A stretch of DNA of 64,000 bases, from NCBI GenBank assembly GCA_027924645.1, contig BSBN01000445.1, positions 3,455,001-3,519,000 of the forward strand. The letters run 5' to 3'. Origin of the DNA: Cunninghamia lanceolata. Taxonomy: Eukaryota; Streptophyta; Pinopsida; Cupressales; Cupressaceae. Below the pieces are notes generated by a model. The model searched no databases and was not told the DNA's origin. It saw only the letters and a list, made by a program, of their open reading frames with translations. Shown here piece by piece: positions 11,416 to 22,900 of the stretch. The translations under genes were made by a program, and so were the position numbers. The first letter of the stretch is position 1, and each line of letters begins with the position of its first letter.

Positions 11416-13942
11416 TGTTGGTGCCTGCCTGAGTAGTCAAGTTACAAGCATATATTTTGCAGGCACCTTCCTTAAAAATCAAAAATTTCTATGCCCATCG
11501 GTGTGAGTGCACCTTTGTCTTGGTGACCACATTCTTCACAGTGGTATTTTCTTCCATCGCAAAGACTTTATCTATTGGTTGCAGTGTTATGGGTCGCTCC
11601 GATGGTTCAGGTCATGCCGACAAGTGTAGTCATCAGCGTGATACTTGGCATCGGCGTGCCTGAAGGAGGTCACTCTGAGGGGATGGGGTCTGGCTGATAA
11701 GGTAGTTCTAATGCTTCATCGGTAGGAATGATGTTATCAGCAGAGGTGTTTCCGGATCCACGATAGGAGGGGGTCACCCCAATGGAAGATGCCATCGGAA
11801 TGACATCATTTATCGGTGCAGCGATGGTATGCTATTCCGATATGGTTTGTCTAGCTGATGACGGAGGGTGGTTGGAGGCTTTCAGTGGTGTCATTAGCAT
11901 AACTTTTGACATCAGCATGAAGAGTTTGTGGTTTGCTGATAGTTGGTGTCTGGCCGACAGGGTAATTCATGGGGTTTTGATCGGTGTGATCGGCATGTCG
12001 GTAGGAGAATTTTTGGGCACATTGACGAAGTGGTGTTATGCTGAAGGGTATGGTCATTAGGGTAACATTGTGCATCAGGGAGGTTGACAGAGTGTTTGCC
12101 GATGTAGTGGGTCTTGCCGATGGAGTGTGGCTTGATGTGCCATCAGGGTGACTTTGCTTGTCGGGCAAATCTTGGAGACTTGGGCCGACAGGGCTACTCT
12201 GCCCGATGGATCAGTTTGTGGGCATCGGTGTGACATTCTGCGTCGGCATAGGTTTGAGGTGTTGCTCCAATGGTTCGGGTTTGGCCAACGGGAGGGATGT
12301 GAAGTGGTCATTGGCATAACAATTGATGTCGGTGGGAGAAATCTTGGGTTGGCCGATGTGAGGGGTCTGGCCGATAGGCTATTGGTGGAAGGTTTGTGGG
12401 TCAAGCGGGGCAGAATGCTTGACACCTAGTTTACATGCAGCCCCGTTTATAAATTGATAGAATGGTCTCCGTAGGATGAATGTGGGATATTGAATCATGC
12501 AAATTGGAAGGTCTTCCCGATAGTCTTGGTCACGTAGATGACGTGATGCACGAAGCAGAATATGTATATGTAAGGTTCCTATGTGGCACATTTTTGTAGG
12601 ATGACAACTTTTCAATGACGATTTGGTGCCATGGATCTTCAACTGGCAGATTGATCGATGGCCATGTTTTAAAGTTGGAGCATCAGTTTTCTTTTGCATC
12701 TTTAGGCTTGTTTTGAGCAGGAATTTTCCATAAAAGCATTGTGATTGTTTCCAAGAGAGGAGGAGGGTGGTTGAAGCCTTAATGGCAGTTGTTGCAGGGG
12801 TATGGGCGATGGTATGAATGGTCAAACCACCCGTTTGAAGTTATGGATTCCCAGGTGATGGTGCAAGGCTCGAGACTTCCCCTGTCTCTTCCTGTACATG
12901 CTGCATTCATTTTGGATGAGCACCATTCTTCTCATGTGTATTGTATCTGGCAAATTTTGATCTGCCATGTAACTAATGCCGAGGACCTTCCTTGCTATAT
13001 TTAGCAAGTTGTGTTTCTCATTTTTGTGTTGGTTGAAAAACTAGACATATCTGGCTCTGTAATAATACACAACTGGTTTTGGTTGCTCTGTGCAGGAGGT
13101 CTTGTGAGTTTATGTATCTCTTGTTGTATGTCTCATGCATGAATCTATTGATTTCATGATTGATTTTATATGAGTAATGTTGTATTTGCATGAGTTTTGT
13201 TAATTCTGTCTCCAATATTGCATGTGTCCTTCTTAATCTAGATATCTAAGGGGTGTCTAGTATTCTAGAATATAGAACTCCTGTATTGAATGCTTGATCT
13301 TTCAACTTCTACTCAAAGGGTAGATTAAAGTGTTTTCAGATTAAGTGTTGGGAAGAATATACTGCAATAGGGATGCCATAAATAGAGATAACTTAACACT
13401 CTGTATTGGGAGGTATCTGTAAGGCAGATATCACACAAATCCCCTTGAAATCTAGTTTTATTGTGTTCATGCTGATCATTCACAAGTGTATGTCCACCAA
13501 CTCCAAGCCCTAGATAGGCACCAATCTAGCTCTGTGTTGAGGTTATACACCAGGTCCAAGTTTGCATCCAAACATAAATCAAACTCAAACTTCAACTCCC
13601 AACCATTAGGACTCTAGAAGTAGTTTTAGGTCCCAAATCCTCTGTCTACAACTGAACATAAGCCCAAAGCTAGCCCCTTTGCACTTATCCCACAGTTTTG
13701 GTCTTCATATAGGAGGATTTATCTGCTTCGTGTCAACATCCCAGTCAATTCATAGTCATATTTCATGGATGTTGAATAGGGAATACCCCCCTAGGTCTTG
13801 CAGAGCCTGAAGAAGAAGAGGAGATAAAAATAGAGTCTATCTCCTATACTGTTGGCCCCTGGCCTAGAGATCTTGTTGATCACTGATGGCTACCTTGTAG
13901 GTAAATCTAGGAGCAAGTATCCAGTCAGGGAAAAAACCAACA
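11416..13942 (+). repeat. RT-5 5' LTR
   Basis: 2,527 bp. The region about 11570-12420 is a loose array of CATCGGTGTGA and TGGCCGATGG-like motifs. TATAAATT at 12448-12455 is the likely promoter, with a unique-looking region after it. The open frames in both directions here are repeated in the other LTR and carry no protein motifs. Confidence 0.93.
12448..12455 (+). promoter_or_regulatory. RT-5 LTR TATA box
   Basis: TATAAATT about 1.03 kb into the LTR, conserved in the second LTR at 17550-17557. Its plus-strand direction agrees with the PBS and gag orientation. Confidence 0.55.
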
Positions 13943-13946
13943 GAAA

Positions 13947-13965
13947 TTGGTGACTCTACTAGGGA
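13947..13965 (+). other. RT-5 primer binding site and downstream copies
   Basis: TTGGTGACTCTACTAGGGA begins 4 bp after the LTR. This resembles the TTGGCGACTC-type PBS of TAT/Ogre Ty3 elements (reported there as tRNA-Arg). Related copies follow at 14033-14051, 14145-14165 and about 14232-14250. Confidence 0.65.
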
Positions 13966-14640
13966 CTATACAATAAAAGAAATTATCTTTTCATCCTTAG
14001 TAAATTATTGCCCATCTGAGTCACAATAGAAATTGGTGACTCCACTGGGGAACAATGTCATATCCATGAGGGTGCGAGTCTAAAGGATTGAAGAATCATA
14101 CCTGGAAAGTGTCATGTTGTAGCAAACAAAAGAAAAAAGTTGTATGTGTGACTCTACTGTGGGAGAACCCAAATAGAAAGAAATGCATTTTCAGCTTCAG
14201 CCAGTTTGAAGCTCCTTCCTCTGCTAAGGAATTGGCGACTCTGTTGAATGAACCTATCAGCAGCTGCAACATATCTAGGTATTTGTGTAAGCTTTGAAAA
14301 ATTCCCTATTTGGTGAAATAGCACTGGTTAAAAGGGAAACATTGATGAAAGCAGAGCTTGCATGCTTTTGTTAGAACCTACTCTGTATTTCAAAAGAGCA
14401 TACAATATTGTTAAAAGACTCATTTAGAGGACTCTAGGCAAGTTGAAATAGCAATCTGAATTATAAGGGCCTAAAGTCATTGACTGAAAATCTGAGTTGA
14501 AAAAGAGGGTTGTAAAAAACATAATGATGTGTTGTCAGCCCATGCACCCTTGTGAAGTGTCAAGTGCAATAAAGTATAATAATCAGTCCTGACCATGTCA
14601 TAGAATAAGTTTCAGTATTGGCAGATATAAGCCCATAAAT
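13966..14640 (+). other. RT-5 leader
   Basis: About 675 bp between the PBS and the first Gag similarity. It contains the extra PBS-like motifs and otherwise no recognisable coding sequence. Confidence 0.55.
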
Positions 14641-14649
14641 TTTAGTGGC

Positions 14650-16223
14650 ATTTGTGGTTATCCAAATGCTCTTCCACCTAAAATCAGAAGGTATTTGCCT
14701 AAATTCAATGGTAGAAAGGATGAATCAGCTGAGAGACACTTGCAGTAGTTTTAAAATGTGGTAGATGATTTCGAGATTGAGCATGAGGATGTAGTTATGA
14801 GATTATTTTTCAATCTCTAGATGAAGATGCAAGGAACTAGTTTTCCTACCTTCCAGCTCACTCTGTCAGCTCTTGGCATGGTTTTAAATCTACATTTTTA
14901 GTACAATATGGTGAAAGAATTTCTAAATATATAGTTATTAGTGACTTCATGTACATCCATATTGAAGAAGATGAGTTGATCCCAGCCTTTAACCTCAGAT
15001 TTATGAGGACATTGAATAGAATACCAGAGTGTATGAGACCTAATGATGCACTGTGCCTAGTTGTCTATTTGGGAGCCTTTGATAAGAAAATGAGTTATAG
15101 ATTAAGAGACAAGGAGCCCACCACATTGCATCAAGCACATCAGTTTGCAATTGATATTGAAAATAATTGGAGATATGGTATTCAAAAGGGTTATTTCTCT
15201 AAAAATTTCTGCTGTCCTATAGTCCCCAATGTAAATGAAAGATTTAATTCAGACATTGAAAATGAATGTCATAGCACTCATGCCCCTGCTGTCTCAGTTT
15301 TTGCATCATCCCAAGTTGATGATGTCTCTGCTATGGAGGAGGATGTCTTGTTTTGCCCAGCAAATGAAGTTGAAAATAATGATTTCCCAAATAGTATTCG
15401 CATGCCAGCCCTTATCAAAGAGCATTCATGTTTAAATGATCCAGTTGTGCAAAGTTGTGAACATATGGATCAACAATCAATATCAGTTTCATCAGAAAGT
15501 GTTAGAGGGTTGGAAAATGATGCAGATAGCTCAACTTCAGAATGCATTGAACTGGTAGAAATTTTGTATGTGGGGCAATCAAATGTTAAAGATGATGAGG
15601 AAGATATCCATGACTAGTGCATGGATCAGGTTTGTTCTTCTTATGACTCTGGCTCTGATAATAATGAAGAAGAATTGGACTGTCATGAAGAAGAAACAGA
15701 GACCTTTGCAATGATTATGAATCCCCTTTATGATGAGCTTGCGGATGCATTTGATACTATGAGTCCTGACCTTCATTGGTGCAGAATTAACCCTCTTTTT
15801 GAGAATGATGATGAATATGAGGAGACAGTTGACCTAGGTGGTACATTAGTTTGTGAGGAAGGGACATATGAATCAAGTATCTTCAGTTCTTGTGAAGATA
15901 TTATGGATTTACAAACTGTGGATAATGTATGTTCATCATCATTTGATCCAGACATGTGTAACTATGGGTGTGTGGATCAGGATTTGTTTTCAATATCAAT
16001 AAATATTAGGGGTCTCATATTTTCTGAGTGCTTTTAGTTTTTGGATCAGCTGGATGAATGCCTGGTGATGTGCAATAGCCAGGCAGATGAGGAGGATATA
16101 CCATCTGAGGAGTATAACATGCATATGTTGCTTAATGCTAAAGGATTTTATAATATGCATGGCTACATGTTTGATTTTAAGATACAGAGTGATAGAGGCA
16201 GTGCTGACAATGGCAAGTTTTAA
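14650..16223 (+). pseudogene. gag: RT-5 gag with acidic C-terminal extension, decayed
   Basis: The first part (PPKIRRYLPKFNGRK from 14674) is a Ty3 Gag N-terminal core in one frame. From about 14826 the similarity continues in another frame, so there is a frameshift, and an in-frame TAG lies soon after. The capsid core continues through 14949-15190, ending with the motif YRLRDKEPTTLHQAHQFA that is typical of TAT-type Gag. After residue about 100 of the 14949-15617 frame the protein becomes very rich in Asp, Glu, Ser and Cys. The same frame runs on through 15621-16037 and 16041-16223 with two TAG stops. No zinc knuckle and no pol domain are present. The acidic tail has no family I recognise. 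Confidence 0.8.
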
Positions 16224-16516
16224 AAAATGGTGAAGTATTTAATTGACAGGATCAGTATATGGGCAGTCTATCTTGATGTTTTTAGTCATGGTTGCGGTCA
16301 TTTAGTTTGGAATCAAGCATTTGGAAGGATAAAGTTTTGGTTCTTCATTTTTGGCTACCCGGGGCCACCAAAATAATGTTTGAAAATGTGATCTATGATG
16401 CAGGTCAGTGCAACTTCATGACTCCAATGCCCAATGGATAGGGGACTGGTATGCATCCCAAAAATCTACAGTTCTCGCCATGCCTGCAAGAGGCATGCAT
16501 CCCTAGACAGAGCCAC
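16224..16516 (+). other. RT-5 3' non-coding tail
   Basis: About 290 bp between the last ORF and the 3' LTR. A purine run GCAAGAGG lies near 16487 but no strong PPT adjoins the LTR at 16517. Confidence 0.5.
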
Positions 16517-19043
16517 TGTTGGTGCCTGCGTGAGCAGTAAAGTTACAAGCATAAATTTTGCAGGCACCTTCCTTAAAAATAAAAAATTTCTATGCCCATC
16601 AGTGTGAGTGCACCTTTGTCTTGGCAACCACATTCTTCACAGTGGTATTTTCTTCCATCGCCAAGACTTTATCTATCGGCTGCAATGTTATGGGTCACTC
16701 TGATGGTTTGGGTCATGTTGACAAGTGTAGTCATTAGCGTGATACTTGGCGTCAGCATGCTCGAAGCAGGTCGCACCGACAGGTTGGGGTTTGGCCGATG
16801 AGGTGGTTCTAATGCTTCATCGGCAGGACTGATGTTATCAGCAGAGGTGTTTCCGGATCCGCCAATAGGAGGGGGTCACCCTGATGGAAGATGCCATTAG
16901 AATGATATCATTTATCGGTGCAGCGATGGTATGCTGTTCCGATATGGTTTTTCTGGCCGATGACAGAGGGTGGTTGGAGGCTTTTAGTGGTGTCATCGGT
17001 GTAACTTTTGACATCGGCATGAAGAGTTTGTGGTTCACCGATAGTTGGTGTCTGGCCAACAGGGTAATTCATGGGGTTTCGATCGGTGTGATCGACATGT
17101 CGGTAGGAGAATTTTTGGGCGCACCGACGAAGTGGTGTTATGCCGAAGGGTATAGTCATCGGGGTAACATTGTGCATCGGGGAGGTTGGTGGAGTGTTCG
17201 CCGATGTAATGGGTCTTGCCGATGGAGTGTGGCTTGATGTGCCATTGGGGTGACTTTGCTTGTCAGGTAAATCTTGGAGACTTGGGCCGACAGGGCTACT
17301 CTACCTGATGGATCAATTTGTGGGCATCGGCGTGACATTCTGCATCGGTGTAGGTTTGAGGTGTTGCTCCGATGGTTTGGGTTTGGCTGATAAGAGGGAT
17401 GTGAAGTGGTCATCGGCATAACAATTGATGTCGGCAGGAGAAATCTTGGGTTGGCCGATGTGAGGGGTCTGGCCGATAGGCTATTAGCGAAAGGTTTGTC
17501 AGTCGAGCAAGGCAAAATGCTTAACACCTAGTTTACATGCGGCCCTGTTTATAAATTGATAGAATGGTCTCCGCAGGACGAATGTGGGATATTGAATCAT
17601 GCAAATTGGAAGGTCTTCCCAATAGTCTTGGTCACGCCAATGATGCGATGCACAAAGTAGAATATGCATATGCAAGGTTCCTACGTGGCACATTTTTGCA
17701 GGATGACAACTTTTCAATGATGATTTGGTGCCATGGATCTTCAACCGGCGGATTGATCGACGGCCATGTTTTAAAGTGGGAGCATCGGTTTTCTTTTGCA
17801 TCTTCAGGCTTGTTTTGAGCAGGAATTTTCCATACAAGCACTGCGACTATTTCTAGGAGAGGATGAGGGTGGTTGAAGCCTTAATGGTAGTTGTTGCAGG
17901 GGTATGGGCGATGGTATGAATGGTCAAACTACCCATTTGAAGTTATGGATTCCTAGGTGATAGTACAAGACTTGAGACTTCCCCTGTCTCTTCCTGTACA
18001 TGCTACATTCATTTTGGATTAGCATCATTCTTCTCATGTGTACTGTATCTGACAAATTTTGATCTGCCATGTAATTAATGCTGAGGACCTTCCTTGCTAT
18101 ATTTAGTAGGTTGTGTTTCTCATTTTTGTGTTGGTTGAAAAACTGGACATATCTGGCTCTATAATAATACACAACTGGTTTTGGTTGCTCTGTGCAGGAG
18201 GTCTTGTGAGTTTATGTATCTCTTGTTGTATGTCTCATGCATGAATCTACCGAATTCATGATTGATTTTATATGAGTAATGTTGTATTTGCATGTGTTTT
18301 GTTAATTTTGTCTCCAATATTGCATGTGTCCTTCTGAATCTAGATATCTAAGGGGTGTCTGGTATTCTAGAATATAGAATTCCTATATTGAATGCTTGAT
18401 CTTTCAACTTCTGCTCAAAGGGTAGATTAAAGTGTTTTCAAATTAAGTGTTGGGAAGAATATACTGCAATAGGGATGCCATAAGTAGAGATAACTTAACA
18501 CTCTGTATTGGGAGGTATCTGTAAGGCAGATATCACACAAATCCCCTTGAAATCCAGTTTTATTGTGTTCATGCTGATCATTCACAGGTGTATGTCTACC
18601 GACTCCAAGCCCTGGATAGGCACCAATCAAGCTCTGTGTTGAGGTTATACACCAGGTCCAGGTTTGCATCCAAACATAAATCAAACTCAAACTTCAACTC
18701 CCAACCATTAGGACTCTAGAAGTAGTTTTAGGACCCAAATCCTTTGTCTACAACTAAACATAAGCCCAAAGCTAGCCCCTTTGCACTTATCCCACAGTTT
18801 TGGTCTTCATATAGGAGGATTTATCTACTTCATGTAAACATCCCAGTCAATTCATAGTCATATTTCATGGATGTTGAATAGGGAATACCCCCCTAGGTCT
18901 TGCAGAGCCTAAAGAAGAAGAGGAGATAAAAATAGAGTCTATCTCCTATACTGTTGGCCCTTGGCCCAGAGATCCTATTGATCACTATGGCTACCTTGTA
19001 GGGAAATCTAGGAGTAAGTATCCAGTCAAGGAAAAAATCAACA
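16517..19043 (+). repeat. RT-5 3' LTR
   Basis: 2,527 bp partner of 11416-13942, alignable along its full length. Many differences between the two copies are CG versus TG or CA. TATA box at 17550-17557. Confidence 0.93.
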
Positions 19044-22000
19044 GGTGGTCTTCAACTGTACCACTTCAATTGCCCAACTCTTCTTCATCTTGTCTAAAAT
19101 TGAAATATGACCACTTAGCAAAAATACAAAAGCTTTTGCCCTATTTAGGTCTATCGGATCACTGGTCCAAGCTGTGGTCTGGGCATCAGTTAGGGCCTCA
19201 TGCATGGCCTCTAACTTAGGAATAATTGTCCCTCTTAGTTCACTTAGCCTACTTATTCTAGTTTTTCTTCTCCTTCTCAAGCTTCTTTATTTCATTTATA
19301 GCTGAAATAGTTTGACATTCTTGATTTATTATGGAAGAGGTGAGAGGATCAAAATTTTGAGATAAACTTGATAGTTTGCTCTCTTGTTCTTCCACCTTCT
19401 TCGTGATATTTGCTGTCATGGTGGACCAAGATAGACAAAATTTGTATAGGTCTCCGCCATCTTTAAGAGCATTTTCTAAGCTCTTTATCCCAATATCCAA
19501 ATTTTTCCTGTCATTTGTTATAAGTCCTTGTACCTCAGAGAATCTCTTACCTAGAAACTCTTTCTAGACTTTCTCTTCTGCTACTTTCTCTAAAGAATCA
19601 AAATGTGTGCTAACAGAATTAACGACAGATTTCAGATTACCAGATGAGGAGGCCGAAAGATCCTTCTAGAAGGATGGCATGATCTTCTCCAACACACCGG
19701 ATGCTATCTCTATCAGCTCATAGTCTTTCATGTGAGATTTCAGAAGTTTTTCTTTTGCCTTTGCTTGGGCAAAGGGTGCTATCTTCATTATCTGAACCGG
19801 GGAGAGGGAATCAAAATTGAACAGTCCTTGAAACAGTTCCGGTTCATCAATCTCCATCATTTCTTTGGTCAAGAAATCTTTAACTATTTCTGCAGTGTCT
19901 CTTGCTAGAGACAGAATCTTCTTCCCTTTTGCAGCCTTAGAACTGTCTCCTGGGGTCTTCTCTGTTTGATCTTCTTCTCTTCCTTTTACCTTTTCTTCCT
20001 GACTAATTTTCTCCTCTATTCTTTCTTGTCCTTTAGATCTGGAGTCTGCTGGGGAATCCAAAAGAGAGATGTTTACTTCTTCATGGACTTCCTCTTCTAG
20101 AGTAGAGGAATCTAGGTCCTTAGTCTTCTCCTCACTTATCTCTTTTGGCTCTTCTGCAATTTTCTCAGTAGAGTCTTCCTTTGATGCATTTAATCCTTTG
20201 ACACCAGAAGGTTCATCACTTAGGTCATCTATAATAGGAATATTAAATCTTTTATATGCATTCCGGAGGATGTCTTCAGTCTCTTTTGCCACTTGATCAG
20301 TCTCTCCGAGCATAAGCTTGTTCATTCTGGATTTGCTCCGGAACTCATCCTTGCAATCCTTGAAGATTATGTTGAGTTGTTTAGGAGTGATGGAAGGATA
20401 GAGCTGAATAGCTTCCCAGATCTTTAGGTCCTTTGCCTTAGAATTTTTCTTTCTTATTTCAAGTTCCTTCTCTAGGCTTTTGGAAATTAGAGATATGATC
20501 TCAATGAATGCTTTATTATAGATGTTAAGATACCTGATTATAGCATCTTGCAAGATCTTCTAGTCAACTTCATCATATTCATCATAAAATTTAGTCATTG
20601 GTTTCAGGTTCCCATTCACAGTGACTGATTTGATGATATCATCAATGTAGAGAGTAGGCTTTTCAACAAATTCTTCTGCCTTTTCTTCCTTGCCTTGACC
20701 GGTAGAGGATTCACCAGATATTTTCTTCTCTTCTTCATTTTCTTGACCTCCTCATCTAACTCTATCTCTTCATCATCTGTTTGCCTTGTATATGACCTTG
20801 TGGCCTTTTTCTTTGTTCTCTTCTCACCCTTTCCAGATTTCTTCGCTTCCAATTTAGAGGCTTTTTGGCTCTCAGAGGTGGCAAGTGCAGAGCTTTTGGA
20901 GGATCTAGTCCAAGAGGGGGCTTGAACCGGGGCACTTTCTTTTTCTATTTCTTGCCTTTCTTTCTCTACCCTTTCCATCTTCTCTTTGTTGGCATCAACT
21001 ACCTCCTTTAATATTCCATATCTCTTGGCAACATCTTCTACTTCCCTTCTCACTTTTCTCTTGATCTCAAGCTATCTCAGTTCAACATGAACTTTTACAC
21101 TCAACTCTTGGAAGGTTCCAAACCTTTCTGCCTTAAGGTCCTTAGGCTAACTTAGTAGGTATTGGATATGCAGTTCCAGAATTTTTTCATCCACCTCATA
21201 GCCCATTGGCATAATCCACACTATTCTTGGTTCCACTGCCTCCATTAGGCATTGATTAGTGTCTACCATGAAGCACACTGTATCATTGTATTTTTCAACT
21301 AGAGATTGAGGGATTCTCTCTTTGGCCTGCATCATGCCTTGGAAGTTTTTGAAGTAACCCCAGAGAGCTGTGCTTTGAGCCTTGGCATCACCAAGCCCAT
21401 ACATGTAATCTCTTATTTGTATGGCAACAGGTCTATCATTTTGCCATATCCAGCCACTAGTTCTGGGTAGCTCATTCATATAGTAGAAGAATAGACAAAG
21501 TATCAAGCCATCATACTTAAAAGAATTCTTTTTATCCTTCTTTATTTTCTATAAATTCTCTAACAGTTGGTTCATGAGAAGCTTACAAAGATCATAGTCA
21601 GCATTTTTCCTTAGCATTTCATATGCAATATATATAGCAGTTCCGGATACTGAATTCTCCCCACTGGAGTGATAGATTTTGTAACTGATTATCATAGAGG
21701 CAAAGTTGATATCCAGATCTATGATATCTTCTATTGTCATTGCCCTCTTGTCAAATCTTGATCTGGTAGCCTCACTTACAGTTTGGTTTTTGACTGATTT
21801 GACAGTAGGCAACCCATTGGATGAGTACAATCTAGTTACCGCCCTAATTGCATCCTTAGTTATCTTGAATGGCCTCATCAACCACATGAAGTTGTCATGC
21901 ATTCTGCTCAAGACATACCGGACCCATTCATCTTCTGCAAAACAGGGGAAATGAATGCACTGTCCAAAATGCTTATCCCGGATGGCCTTGTATTGGGGTT

Positions 22001-22232
22001 TAAGTTCAAATGATTCATCTATCAGTTCCTTGTGATAGAAATCCATCAACTTGGATTCTCCAAATTCTTCAATGTTCGCATGTATGTAAACCCTAACATC
22101 TCCTACATGCAAAATTCCATGCGAAATGCTAGAGAATGTGCCTAGGGGATCAACTTCTAGGGATTTGTAAGGATGTTTCTTGAACTTAGGGCATGGTGTA
22201 TTAGTGATTTTAACAACATTTGGAGTAGCCAT
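19044..22232 (-). pseudogene. RT-4 ORF2: long protein of unknown function
   Basis: Minus-strand ORF starting MATPNVVKITNTPC at 22232. Frame one covers 22232-20616 with stops near 21549, 21147 and 21075. A frameshift near 20600 leads to the frame of 20553-19258, with stops near 19666 and 19565. A second shift restores the first frame for 19280-19044. Together with 11410-11384 this is about 1,070 codons. The N-terminal 350 residues look globular, with many aromatic residues (motifs WLMRPFKITKDAIRAVTRLY and WGYFKNFQG). The middle (20616-21053) is Lys/Glu-rich and basic, like a nuclear or RNA-binding linker. The rest is Glu-rich and probably coiled coil. It holds none of the copia pol motifs (DSG, HHCC, YVDD, DDE). 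The N-terminal part distantly recalls plant mobile-domain proteins carried by transposons, but I cannot assign it. Confidence 0.7.
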
Positions 22233-22900
22233 CTTTCAAAGGATTCAAAGAGAGATATTCAAGAGCAGAAAATACCTTTTACACTTCTAGGGTTCATGAT
22301 AAGAGCTGAAAAGATCATTGGTTGAATCAAATTCTGCGGTTGATCCTTGAGAGAGTTGAAGTAATCTTGTTGCAGAGCTCTTTCTTCCTTATTTTCGAAT
22401 GCAAATGTGTAAATGATGAACAAAAGAACCCTTTTATTTTTGCCCAAACCCTAATTCCATTTTGCAATAAATGCACAACTTAAGTTATTCCGGTTGCCTT
22501 GTTCTCCTTATCCTGAGAGATCTTTCCGAATCACTGAGATGTACTTAGAGTTATTCTCAGTGATTATTGACAATCTATCTTCCTTTCTCCAATCATTCCA
22601 TTTATCCATAGATCAAGATACCTCAATTTTTTAATCATACCAGATCTAACTATGAAAATCTTGCTCTTATCGGATGACTGTTAAACTAGATCAATCTTGG
22701 ATGATAAACCTCTTCAAAACCTCTTGCAGATCTTTTACCAAGGGTTATTTAGATATCTCTTGAGAACTGTTCAATTTGCAACACTCCATGTGCCAATTTT
22801 AGGCACCAATTGACTAGCTGGGGGAAATTGTTTTCTTTTGTGACTCCCCCTAAGCCAGAGCTCATCTATTTAGTTTCTACAAGAAATATCAGCACCAGAT
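22233..22900 (-). promoter_or_regulatory. RT-4: leader or promoter-like sequence in front of ORF2
   Basis: About 670 bp between the gag remnant and ORF2, with no clear coding similarity. On the minus strand AATAAAAGG at about 22433 is TATA-like, followed by a leader ending at the ORF2 ATG. AAAAGGTATTTTCTG (about 22280) and TTTGAAAG just before ATGG could be donor and acceptor of a short intron. All of this is motif-level inference. Confidence 0.35.

Larger units (their letters stand above)
11416..19043 (+). mobile_element. RT-5: TAT-like Ty3 derivative with 2.5-kb LTRs, gag only
   Basis: 7,628 bp on the plus strand, with equal-length LTRs of 2,527 bp (11416-13942 and 16517-19043) starting TGTTGGTGCC and ending ACA. 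It is flanked by an exact 5-bp duplication GGTGG (11411-11415 and 19044-19048). The internal part (2,574 bp) starts with a PBS of the TTGGTGACTC type and holds a decayed Gag with an acidic extension, without pol. Size and content fit a large retrotransposon derivative (LARD). Confidence 0.93.

Noticed and set aside
11457..12825. Several ORFs of 68-148 codons on both strands in the RT-5 LTR, repeated in the second LTR at 16592-17841
   Set aside because: They lie inside a non-coding LTR rich in short motifs, overlap each other on both strands, and differ by frame changes between the two copies.
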